Assembly: GCA_963772815.1 (NCBI GenBank)
Contig: CAVYYV010000004.1
Coordinates: 124,001-188,000 of the forward strand
Length of the DNA: 64,000 nt
Source: DATFFO01 sp963772815
GTDB lineage: Bacteria; Actinomycetota; Acidimicrobiia; Spongiisociales; ZC4RG35
Direction: 5' to 3'
Part shown: in pieces, positions 7,909-15,217 of the stretch
How positions within the stretch are numbered: the stretch's first letter is position 1
Layout: every line of letters starts with the position of its first letter
Made by a program: the position numbers and the translations under genes
The notes under the pieces: generated by a model
What the model was told of the DNA's origin: nothing
Databases searched by the model: none
Seen by the model: the letters and a program-made list of their open reading frames with translations, nothing else

Positions 7909-8513
7909 CCAAACCCGTCGCGGTGGGGCCATGGTTGGCAACGGCTGACGAGCTGTCCCGTCAGCTGATCGCCAGGGCTCGGCCAATTCGCTTCACGCTG
8001 GCAGAGAGCCCTGAAGAGCTGAAGGCCGTCTTCTCCCTGCGCCATGCCATTGTTATCGAAGAGGGCTGGCGCTCGGCTGAAGATCTTCCCGATGGTCTGG
8101 AGCGTGACGAGTACGACGACGAGGCTCTGCAAGTGGCGGCTTGGGACGGTGACGCCCTGGCGGGGACGCTCCGGCTCATCTTTCCCCGGTCGGGCCGGCC
8201 GCTTCCGGTCGAGAAGTCATATGGATTGACCGTTGAGCCAAGGGGGCAAGTGGTGGGCGCGGGGCGGCTCATAGTCGCTTACGACCATCGTCACCAGGGT
8301 CACGAGGTATTGGGGGGTCTTTCGGCCATGGCCTGGCTGCTCATGCGCCAACGAGGCTTTCAGTGGGCCGCAGGCACGGCCACCAAGCAGATCCTGGGGT
8401 TGTTCGATCGCCTCGGATTCGAGGTAGCGGTGCTCGGGGAACCGCAGACCTACTGGGGCGAGGAGCGATACCCAATCAGGATGGGTGCGGCCAACCCGAC
8501 CAAGTGGGAATAG
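7905..8513 (+). CDS. LuxI/FeeM-like N-acyl amino acid or acyl-homoserine lactone synthase-type acyltransferase
   Basis: A 202-residue GNAT-fold protein resembling autoinducer synthases (LuxI) and N-acyl amino acid synthases (FeeM). Residues aligning with the LuxI core are visible: Arg46 (SLRH), Trp55 (EEGW), Asp68 and Asp71 (LERDEYDD) and Arg90 (TLRL). Arg121 matches the later conserved Arg, but the LuxI Glu three residues earlier is absent (VVGAGR). The C-terminal LFDRLGFEVAVLGEP fits the acyl-carrier side of the fold. It starts at 7905, overlapping the membrane protein gene by four bases. No LuxR-type receptor is adjacent, so an N-acyl amino acid product is as likely as a true quorum signal. 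Confidence 0.7.
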   Translation: MTKPVAVGPWLATADELSRQLIARARPIRFTLAESPEELKAVFSLRHAIVIEEGWRSAEDLPDGLERDEYDDEALQVAAWDGDALAGTLRLIFPRSGRPLPVEKSYGLTVEPRGQVVGAGRLIVAYDHRHQGHEVLGGLSAMAWLLMRQRGFQWAAGTATKQILGLFDRLGFEVAVLGEPQTYWGEERYPIRMGAANPTKWE

Positions 8514-8543
8514 CCAAATGGCCGGCCCTTCTCGACGCCGGGT

Positions 8544-8571
8544 CTCTCGCCGCACCCGCGTCTAGCGAGAG
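8544..8571. terminator. Possible hairpin terminator between convergent genes
   Basis: CTCTCGC (8544-8550) pairs perfectly with GCGAGAG (8565-8571) around a 14-base loop, downstream of the acyltransferase and before the convergent cupin fragment. There is no T-run, so it is only a weak candidate. Confidence 0.3.
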
Positions 8572-8626
8572 GACGCAACCACTCCCTGCCCGCCCACATG
8601 AGCAGTAACACCTGATGGTTCCGGAG

Positions 8627-8815
8627 TTATGTGAACGGTTCGTTACTAGGGACCAAGAGCGCGGGGCCGCCGCCGGGCATGCTGATGATCTCGGTCAGAA
8701 AGTAGTAATTGTCTGATTCGGCGGCTGTGATCTTGAACGTCACTACGTCGCCCAACAAGAACCTCGCCTCGCCCTCGTTGGGAGAGAGCGAGAAGATCCT
8801 TTCACCGTTTCTCAC
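8627..8815 (-). pseudogene. Truncated cupin-domain protein
   Basis: A 62-codon frame with a strong GAGGAGGT ribosome site before its GTG. It opens like a quercetin-dioxygenase-type cupin: FLLGDVVTFKITAAES, then NYYFLTEIISMPGGGP. Cupins continue after GGGP with the metal-binding G-x-H-x-H strand; here the protein instead ends after 13 unrelated residues. The retained start signal suggests a recent loss of the 3' part. The new C-terminus (SNEPFT) is encoded at a copy of the GTGAACGGTTC-type repeat found elsewhere in the window. Confidence 0.5.
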
Positions 8816-9049
8816 CAGTCACCTCCTCGAGGTGACAGTACCGGCGGTCCATCAGATCTCGACCGCGAGTCCTCCTCCCTGACGCCCTAGGAGAGCGGAG
8901 GATGCCCGACCCCTATCGTTTGGCGGGTCCTTTGCCGCCACCTGGGGCTGTGGTCGTTGCGCCAAACGTGACTTCGCTCGACATGACCAGGCCACGCCCG
9001 CCCAGCACTGGTTAGGGTCTCTGGCGACCGGGCACCGGCGAAGGAGAGG

Positions 9050-9568
9050 ATGATGGGTTCGCGGGGACGAGTTGTCGTGTCGATGGCAGCGCTGGTCCTG
9101 CTGCTCGCCGCATGCGGCGGCGACGAGGGCGCCAGTGGAGACGTGGACACAACCGGAGAGATCGGCAGTGAAGCGTCTCAAACGGTGGCTGGAGGCGGTG
9201 GTTCCGAAGACACCGGCGTGATCGTTACCGTCGACGGAGTCGAGCATGTGGTCGACACGAGCCTGGGCGGAAGGTGCACTACCGACGGCGACTCACGTTA
9301 CCCCGACACCGACCTGGCGGCCTTCGGGTATGACCAAGATGGCGGGAGAGTGGAGCTGTCGTTCAAGCACCAGGGCGCAGACTCTTCCGTTTCCGGTGAG
9401 CCCGAGTACTTCGGGTTCTTGAGCACATTGGACGGCCACTGGCAAGTGCAGACTCTCGAGCCGTGGCCGTGGCTCGACGGTGATCGATCACGGGTGAGCG
9501 GGACGGCGACCATGGAAGACAGCGACGGCCAGAGCGTCGAAGTCGGCTACGAAGTCCAATGCCCTTGA
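9050..9568 (+). CDS. Putative lipoprotein
   Basis: A 172-residue secreted protein. The N-terminus MMGSRGRVVVSMAALVLLLA ends in the lipobox LLAAC (modified Cys22), followed by an acidic Gly/Ser/Thr linker of about 40 residues and a beta-rich domain of about 110 residues with one Cys pair (C in GRCTTDGD and the penultimate residue). It should be attached to the outer face of the membrane. AAGGAGAGG precedes the ATG. No family is recognised. Confidence 0.7.
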   Translation: MMGSRGRVVVSMAALVLLLAACGGDEGASGDVDTTGEIGSEASQTVAGGGGSEDTGVIVTVDGVEHVVDTSLGGRCTTDGDSRYPDTDLAAFGYDQDGGRVELSFKHQGADSSVSGEPEYFGFLSTLDGHWQVQTLEPWPWLDGDRSRVSGTATMEDSDGQSVEVGYEVQCP

Positions 9569-9609
9569 CTCTCGTTTCCCACGTCATCGGTCCGGGAAGG
9601 GTTCTGCGT

Positions 9610-9831
9610 TTAGCCAGTTGACCTTCTGCTGAGTGAGGGCCGTGGCGAGCTCATTACCGATTTGCTGTTGTCTGCGCGGACGGGCGCCAATTGCCACCGC
9701 TTTGCCGACGATGCTTCCTGGTGGTGCGTCGCCCAAATGATGGCGCGGTCTCTCCGGCCCTCGACGCCCTGGCTGCGTCGAAGTGCTCGCCGCAGCTCCC
9801 CGGCTGCGCCCTTCTCCTTGCCGGATGACAC
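9610..9831 (-). pseudogene. Tyrosine recombinase mid-domain remnant
   Basis: The frame reads GELRRALRRSQGVEGRRDRA followed by IIWATHH, matching the start of the catalytic domain of tyrosine recombinases (ELRxLL...RRDxAII), but the TGLR catalytic arginine box that should follow is absent and the sequence becomes unrelated. A diverged copy of the same stretch is found at 24006-24096. It is in the same orientation as the C-terminal recombinase remnant at 6657-7043, with four genes in between. Confidence 0.55.
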
Positions 9832-10298
9832 CGATGACTCGGAGACACCGTCCCCCTGATTGAGCGAGATACCACCAGCTGACGCGCCAAACGCTTCGAC
9901 TCTTCGTGGGTCGCGGGTCGACCCGAATGCTGGCCGCTTTCACCTGCGGAGTAGCGTTGCCGGAGCACCGACTTTGACCGCTCCCTTCTGACATGTCCCC
10001 GCCTTGCGGCCCGGCCTGCGTGTGCTTCGTCGGATTGCGTGCTTCCAGCGGCCCCGGCTCCCCACGTGTACGCGACCAGGCGGAGGTGATGGTCGATATG
10101 CTCGACCTTGAAGAAGTATGGACCGGGTACTCATCGACATCTTCAGCGCGACCGATGCCGGAGAATCGTCATCTGCATGGCCCGTTCTGTGTGGAACGCT
10201 GCGAACTCGACTCGGTCCCGGTCGGTCACCACTTCGACTTTCCCGAGGCTCGACGGCATCCTCATGCTGTCCCTTGTAGCAGCCCGGGCCGGCCGCTG
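9832..10298. other. Intergenic region upstream of the SDR gene
   Basis: No convincing gene. The first 100 bases may continue the decayed recombinase (minus strand). The rest has several overlapping frames without protein-like composition or ribosome sites. Confidence 0.35.
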
Positions 10299-11027
10299 AT
10301 GGCCAGGGTTGCCGCAGTCACGGGAGCAGCGCGGGGCCTGGGTCGCGCCTGTGCGGAGCGGCTCGCCAAAGGCAGGTTGAGCCTTGCTCTGATCGACACC
10401 GACGGCGACGAGCTGGCTCGCACCGGGGAGGCGCTGGCCGCATCCGGCGCCACGATCGTCACCGTGACAGCCGACATACGGAGTCGGGAGGCCTGCGCCG
10501 AGGCAATCGATCGGACCGTCGCCAAGTTCGGTCAGGTCGACGTGCTGGTGAACGCCGCCGGCGTTTACCCGCGGCGTCCGGTACTCGACATCTCCGCAGA
10601 GGACTGGCGATTCGCCTTCGAAGTGAACGTGTTGGGAACCTATTTCATGATGATCGAGGCGATCGCCGACATGCGAACCCGGGGGAGCGGCCACATAGTC
10701 AACATCTCGTCGGTGGACGGCTTCAAGGCACATCCCGCCAACGCCCACTACGCCGCCACCAAAGCGGCGGTCATCAGCCTGACCCGGTCGGTGGCCCTCG
10801 AGGTCGCACCACTGGGAATTCTGGTCAACTCTGTGGCCCCGGGTCCGATGGCCACCGAAGCGGCCAAGGCAACCGACTGGTACGAGACGATGGTGGGGGC
10901 GCTCCCCACCCGGCGGCCGATCGAGCCGACCGAGGTCGCCGACGTGGTCGCCTATCTCAGCCGGACCGAGAACGTGAGCATCGCCGGAGAGAACATCGTC
11001 GTGAGCGGCGGCGGCGTCATCGTCTGA
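10299..11027 (+). CDS. Short-chain dehydrogenase/reductase (SDR)
   Basis: A 242-residue classical SDR, an NAD(P)-dependent alcohol dehydrogenase or ketoreductase. Visible motifs are TGAARGLG (residues 8-15, cofactor binding), the acidic VTADI for the adenine ring, VNAAG, the catalytic Ser in VNISSVDG, the Y-x-x-x-K pair in YAATKAA, and VNSVAPGPM. Asp at the end of the second strand (LIDTD) favours NAD. The start at 10299 is chosen by the position of the cofactor motif; the frame stays open upstream without family similarity. No ribosome site is obvious. Substrate unknown. Confidence 0.85.
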   Translation: MARVAAVTGAARGLGRACAERLAKGRLSLALIDTDGDELARTGEALAASGATIVTVTADIRSREACAEAIDRTVAKFGQVDVLVNAAGVYPRRPVLDISAEDWRFAFEVNVLGTYFMMIEAIADMRTRGSGHIVNISSVDGFKAHPANAHYAATKAAVISLTRSVALEVAPLGILVNSVAPGPMATEAAKATDWYETMVGALPTRRPIEPTEVADVVAYLSRTENVSIAGENIVVSGGGVIV

Positions 11028-11432
11028 CCGCGCCTGATGGATCGAACCGCCCTGGTGGGAGGGAGGACCCCTGGAATATTTCCTCGGTTGTAACCACCGC
11101 AACGGGATGTTGAAGACGGACGGGTGCCAACCCTCCGGTTGTGGTCCGGGGCGTTGGAGGTGCCAATCCGGGCTTAAGAAATTCGCGGCCCATTCGCACA
11201 CTCGATCTGAAGGCGTGAGGTCCGGCCGTGAATCCCGCCGCATCAGCCGACGGCGTCCGGGATCGATGACGATGATGGGGGCCGTCGAAGGGTTGAGAGG
11301 TAGGCTGAACTGATTCTCCTTCGGGACCGGCCTGTCGGGGAGATGGGGAGAGGATTCTCGGGATCAGTTGATGGGATTGCTCGGTGGGGCCATTTGAGGT
11401 CGCGACCGGGTGCGATGACGGAGGTAGTGGAC
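11028..11432. other. Intergenic region without a supported gene
   Basis: About 400 bp between the SDR gene and the small charged-repeat gene. I see no recognisable protein frame. The end of the region must hold the promoter of the charged-repeat gene. Confidence 0.35.
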
Positions 11433-11582
11433 ATGGAGACGGACGAAGAGCGGGCCGAGCGCCATGAGCGGGAACGCAAGGAAGAGCACGAACGCCATGA
11501 GCGGGAACGCAAGGAAGAGCACGAACGCCACGAGCGAGAGCGACAGGAGACCAAGAAGCGTCGCGATGACGACGACAGCTAG
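11433..11582 (+). CDS. Small highly charged protein with 11-residue tandem repeats
   Basis: A 49-residue peptide almost wholly made of Glu, Arg, His and Lys. The unit RHERERKEEHE occurs twice perfectly and once in part, ending in KKRRDDDDS. GGAGGT sits seven bases before the ATG at 11433, which is why I prefer this start to the in-frame ATGs at 11343 and 11415. The composition predicts a single long charged helix or coiled coil. Function is unknown; nucleic-acid or metal binding by the His/Glu pattern is conceivable but unsupported. Confidence 0.5.
   Translation: METDEERAERHERERKEEHERHERERKEEHERHERERQETKKRRDDDDS
11460..11551 (+). repeat. 33-bp in-frame tandem repeat
   Basis: Two identical 33-base units (11460-11492 and 11493-11525) and a third partial, diverged unit. 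The period is eleven codons, so copy-number change would keep the frame. The unit encodes RHERERKEEHE. Confidence 0.8.
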
Positions 11583-11932
11583 GGGCATACTCTCCGTTCG
11601 AGCAATCTGAAAGGCCAGTAGTCGAGCCGCTCTCCGCCTGAACCCGGACGTCTTAGACGCTGACCGGAGGTTCGAGATCTTCTTCGTTGTGCCACGGAGT
11701 TCGGGTGGGACGGGCGCGATGCTGGGAAATCCCCGCTCACCGGTTATGATGACCGTCACGCCGCATCGGGCGGAGGCCAGCGAAGACCTCGCTCCCCCGG
11801 TGATAGACGGCACAGTCTCCTACCCGGTCGGACTGCCTCTCCTGACCGATTCACGTAGTCACATGACTACTGCCGCGTGATCGCAGTGGAGACTGGCCAC
11901 CCCGACTCACCCCTCACCGGGCAAGGAGAGAC
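11583..11932. other. Intergenic region upstream of the DEAD-box helicase gene
   Basis: 350 bp with no protein-like frame. The last bases carry AAGGAGAG, the helicase ribosome site. DEAD-box helicases of this type often have long leaders with cold-responsive structure; nothing specific could be identified here. Confidence 0.35.
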
Positions 11933-13399
11933 ATGACCACTACTTTCGCCAGCCTCGGGCTGTCCCCTCAGCTCGTACGAGCTTTGGACCGGCTCGGATT
12001 CGTTGAGCCGTTTCCCATTCAGATCACTGCCATACCTCATGGCCTGCGGGGCCGGGACATCCAGGGCAAGGCCCCGACCGGCTCGGGCAAGACCCTCGCA
12101 TTCGGTCTCCCCTTGCTCTCACGAATCGACAAGGCGGCTCCGAAACGACCCCGGGCTCTGGTGCTTGCACCAACGCGCGAGTTGGCCGAGCAGATCAGCA
12201 CCGACCTGTCACCTCTGGGCGTCGCCGTCGATCGCAAGATATTCGCCATCTACGGGGGCGTTGGATACGGGCACCAGACGAACGCCTTGCGTAAGGGCGT
12301 CGACGTTGTCGTGGCCACCCCCGGACGAATGGAGGACCTAATCGGCCGGCGAATGGTCGACCTGAGTCACGTGGAGGTCGTGGTTGTCGACGAGGCCGAC
12401 CGCATGGCAGACATGGGGTTCTTGCCGGCAGTCCGAAGGATTCTCGATCAGACCCGGCCCGATCGTCAGACTCTGTTGTTCTCGGCCACGCTGGATCGTG
12501 ACGTCGCCGTGCTGAGCCGGAGGTATCAGAACGATCCCGTCACAGTGGAGGCGGAGGCAACATCCGACGGTGGTACCGACGCCACCCACCATTTCTGGCG
12601 GGTCAGCCGGGAGGACAGAGTCGAGCACACTGCAAGCGTGGTCCGCGAGGCGGGTCGGAGCATCGTGTTCACTCGAACCAGGAGGGGTGCAGATCGTCTG
12701 GCCCGACAGCTCCTGCAAGCCAACATCTCGGCGGTGTCGATTCACGGCGGACGGTCGCAGAGTCAGAGAACCCGTGCGCTGAGGGCGTTCGCCACGGGCA
12801 AAGCCGATGCTCTCGTAGCCACCGATGTCGCTGCCCGGGGAATCCACGTCGAAGGCGTCGCATCGGTCATCCACTACGATCCGGCCGGAGACCACAAGGA
12901 TTACCTCCACCGTTCCGGCCGAACCGCACGTGCGGGCGCAAAGGGCACCGTGGTCACATTGGTCATGAGGGACCAGCAACACGACGTGAAGGCCGTTCAG
13001 CGCAAACTGAACCTCGAAGTACCGATCGTGGCTCCTCAGGCCGACCGTCTCCAGGTCGCTGGGCACCGCATGAGCGACGGGTCCTCGTCAGCAGGCCGAC
13101 CAGAATCACCGAAAGAGAGTCGTCCAACACCGAACCGGTCGGACCGTCGCGCCGGTTCGGCGAGCCGAAGCATCTTCGTTGGAAACCTGCCCTGGGATAC
13201 CACCGAGGAAGACCTCGAGCAGCTGTTCGGGGACCACGGCAACGTCGAGCGGGCAACGATCATCAAACAGAGGAAGTCGGGACGCTCCAAGGGATTCGGT
13301 TTCGTGGACATGGCACCGAATCACGGCGCAGTCGCCGTCGAGGCGCTCAACGGGGCCCGGATGGGTGGACGCCGGCTCAAAATCCAGTTCGCCAGATAG
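11933..13399 (+). CDS. DEAD-box ATP-dependent RNA helicase with C-terminal RRM domain
   Basis: A 488-residue RNA helicase. In order: a Q motif ending FPIQ (residues 27-30), Walker A APTGSGKT with Lys53, PTRELA, ATPGR, VVDEADRM (Asp-Glu-Ala-Asp), SAT, then the second RecA domain with VFTRTRRGAD, ATDVAARGI and HRSGRTARAG. After a Ser/Arg/Pro-rich linker, residues 413-488 form an RNA-recognition motif with RNP2 IFVGNL (414-419) and RNP1 KGFGFVDM (453-460). Bacterial helicases often end in basic tails or a DbpA domain; a canonical, eukaryote- or cyanobacteria-like RRM fused to the helicase is unusual. It probably remodels mRNA or ribosomal RNA, perhaps in the cold. AAGGAGAG precedes the ATG. Confidence 0.9.
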   Translation: MTTTFASLGLSPQLVRALDRLGFVEPFPIQITAIPHGLRGRDIQGKAPTGSGKTLAFGLPLLSRIDKAAPKRPRALVLAPTRELAEQISTDLSPLGVAVDRKIFAIYGGVGYGHQTNALRKGVDVVVATPGRMEDLIGRRMVDLSHVEVVVVDEADRMADMGFLPAVRRILDQTRPDRQTLLFSATLDRDVAVLSRRYQNDPVTVEAEATSDGGTDATHHFWRVSREDRVEHTASVVREAGRSIVFTRTRRGADRLARQLLQANISAVSIHGGRSQSQRTRALRAFATGKADALVATDVAARGIHVEGVASVIHYDPAGDHKDYLHRSGRTARAGAKGTVVTLVMRDQQHDVKAVQRKLNLEVPIVAPQADRLQVAGHRMSDGSSSAGRPESPKESRPTPNRSDRRAGSASRSIFVGNLPWDTTEEDLEQLFGDHGNVERATIIKQRKSGRSKGFGFVDMAPNHGAVAVEALNGARMGGRRLKIQFAR

Positions 13400-13624
13400 C
13401 AGTAGGAGCCCCGGCGCCACCCATACGTTCAGGGTGGTGATGCGGGTTCACTTCGCCAAGGCGACAGCAGACGTCGGGCTCCCGATGAATAGCGGGGGGC
13501 GTCGCCACAGCGGACTGCCAATGCGCCAGGTGCCACACCGTTGCGCCTGGGTGCAACGCATTCAGAGGCTGGGCCATGATTTCGAGGAGGCACCTCGGGC
13601 TGGGCCGGGCGCACGGAGGCGACC
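13400..13624. other. Intergenic region between the helicase gene and the GYD remnant
   Basis: 225 bp directly after the helicase stop with no supported gene; it ends with GGAGG before the ATG of the GYD remnant. Confidence 0.35.
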
Positions 13625-13812
13625 ATGGCAATCTACGTCACGCTGGCCAACTCCACCGACCAGGGCATCCGCAGACTTCGCGGCACCATGAAGAGGTTGG
13701 CGTGCCGATTGAGATCGAGCGAGATGACTCGGTACCAGGGCTTGAGGACGCGACTACCGAGGGCGGCTTCGCTCGAATTGGGCGCGATCGACCGCAACAC
13801 CCCTCATTCCCC
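13625..13812 (+). pseudogene. GYD-domain protein remnant
   Basis: The ATG at 13625 has a GGAGG site and the first residues MAIYVTLANSTDQGIRRLRG match the start of small GYD-domain proteins (about 95 residues). The middle is missing or scrambled; pieces like MTRYQG and LELGAIDRNT still recall the second half of the family, but there is no natural stop before the frame runs antisense into the neighbouring permease gene. It is best read as a decayed gene. Confidence 0.4.
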
Positions 13813-13813
13813 A

Positions 13814-15127
13814 TCAGATCGCCGTATCGGCGTGGAGGACTCTTCGCCGGCGCATCAGAGCTTCGACGGCGAAGCAAATGAAAAGGACGACCGCACCCCC
13901 GGCCAGCACTCTGGGCTGATAGCGACCGACCCGGAGGGCGAACGCGACCAGGGTGGCAGTGGTGGCGACGACGGTCACGACCAGAACCGAGATTCGCGCC
14001 CTGGTCTGGCGCCTGATCCGGACGTGGCCGACCGAGACCGCCACGTACACCATGAGCGAGGCCAGGCTGCCGAGAGCCGCAACCTGGGTGAGGTCCAGGA
14101 GCGAAGCCAGCGCCAATACCAGTCCGGCTGTGATGAAGAGGCCCTCGGGTGCGTGGTGCCACACGCGGCGGTCGAATGGCTGGGGCAGCTCACCGTACTT
14201 GGCGAGCACATAGCTGACATTGGTGGACCCGAACAAGCCGGCGTTGACCGCCGAGGCAGTCGACAACATGGCGGCGATCGCCATCACGGTGAAACCGGTC
14301 CTGCCGAACACCGGTTGGGCCGCCACGGCCAGGGCGGTCTCCTTGTCCCTGACCACCTCGGCCACCGGGAGGTTGCCGAACGTGACGAGAGCAATGGCCA
14401 GGTAGAGGACGATCACGCTCCAGATGGCGATCCACAATGCTCGAGGAAGTTCCGTCTTCGGCTCTGCCATGTCGGCTGCGGTGTTGGTGACGACTCCAAA
14501 TCCCGTGTAGGCGAAAAATGCCAAACCCACGGCCGCGATCACCCCGCTGGATGACGACACGGTGAACTCGCTGGTGAACAGGTGCGATCTGATGCCGGTG
14601 GCGCCGCCGACGACGAACACCCCGAGAACGACCAGCTTGGCCGCAACGACCACCACCTCGGCCTTCCCTACCGTTCCCGAGCCGGCAAAGTTCACCGCCG
14701 TCAGGGCAATGACCAGAGCGGCGGCGAGGACGCCCACCAGGCCAGGCGAGGGTGGGCCTGTGATGAACAATGACGCCGCGTAGGTTCCGAACGCCCGCGC
14801 CACCATCGCCATCCCGATGACCCCGGCGGCGTAGTAGAAGACTGACAATCCTCCGGAGAAGATCCCCTCTCCATAGCCCCGGACGAGATAGTCGACAGGG
14901 CCTCCTGCCGATGGGTAGCGAGCACCCAGGCGGCCGTATGAGTATCCGTTCAGGAGGGCGATCCCGCCCCCGATCAGGAAGGTAAGCCATATGGCCGACG
15001 TGGCCACTGCCGCCACCTCGCCCAGCAAGGCGAAGATCCCAGCGCCCACCATCGAGCCAACCCCGAGCGAGGCGGCTCTGGCAACCGTCATGGTCGCAGG
15101 CGTCGCGGACCCGTCCCGTCTGCCCAT
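13814..15127 (-). CDS. APC family amino acid permease
   Basis: A 437-residue inner-membrane transporter with about twelve helices. The first helix region has the family hallmark SLGVGSMVGAGIFALLGEVA, the unwound Gly-rich substrate site, and helix 6 has GLAFFAYTGFGVVTNTAADM, which fits APC/LAT-type carriers. It probably imports an amino acid or amine with protons; specificity cannot be read. I start at the ATG at 15127; the ATG 12 codons later is an alternative. The frame remains open far upstream but is antisense to the next gene. It is divergent from the cyclase-NTPase gene at 15218. Confidence 0.85.
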   Translation of the reverse strand: MGRRDGSATPATMTVARAASLGVGSMVGAGIFALLGEVAAVATSAIWLTFLIGGGIALLNGYSYGRLGARYPSAGGPVDYLVRGYGEGIFSGGLSVFYYAAGVIGMAMVARAFGTYAASLFITGPPSPGLVGVLAAALVIALTAVNFAGSGTVGKAEVVVVAAKLVVLGVFVVGGATGIRSHLFTSEFTVSSSSGVIAAVGLAFFAYTGFGVVTNTAADMAEPKTELPRALWIAIWSVIVLYLAIALVTFGNLPVAEVVRDKETALAVAAQPVFGRTGFTVMAIAAMLSTASAVNAGLFGSTNVSYVLAKYGELPQPFDRRVWHHAPEGLFITAGLVLALASLLDLTQVAALGSLASLMVYVAVSVGHVRIRRQTRARISVLVVTVVATTATLVAFALRVGRYQPRVLAGGAVVLFICFAVEALMRRRRVLHADTAI

Positions 15128-15217
15128 CGCCGTCACGCTACCGGGAGGCCGGACTGGCTCTGTCCATTGCGAGCCCGCGGACGCCACCGGTTGACGCACG
15201 ATAAGTAAGGTTCTCGC

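Noticed and set aside
9584..9994. 136-codon minus-strand frame as a protein
   Set aside because: Its composition (Arg, Gly, Pro rich) is that of a shadow frame; the recombinase-like sequence lies in a different frame.
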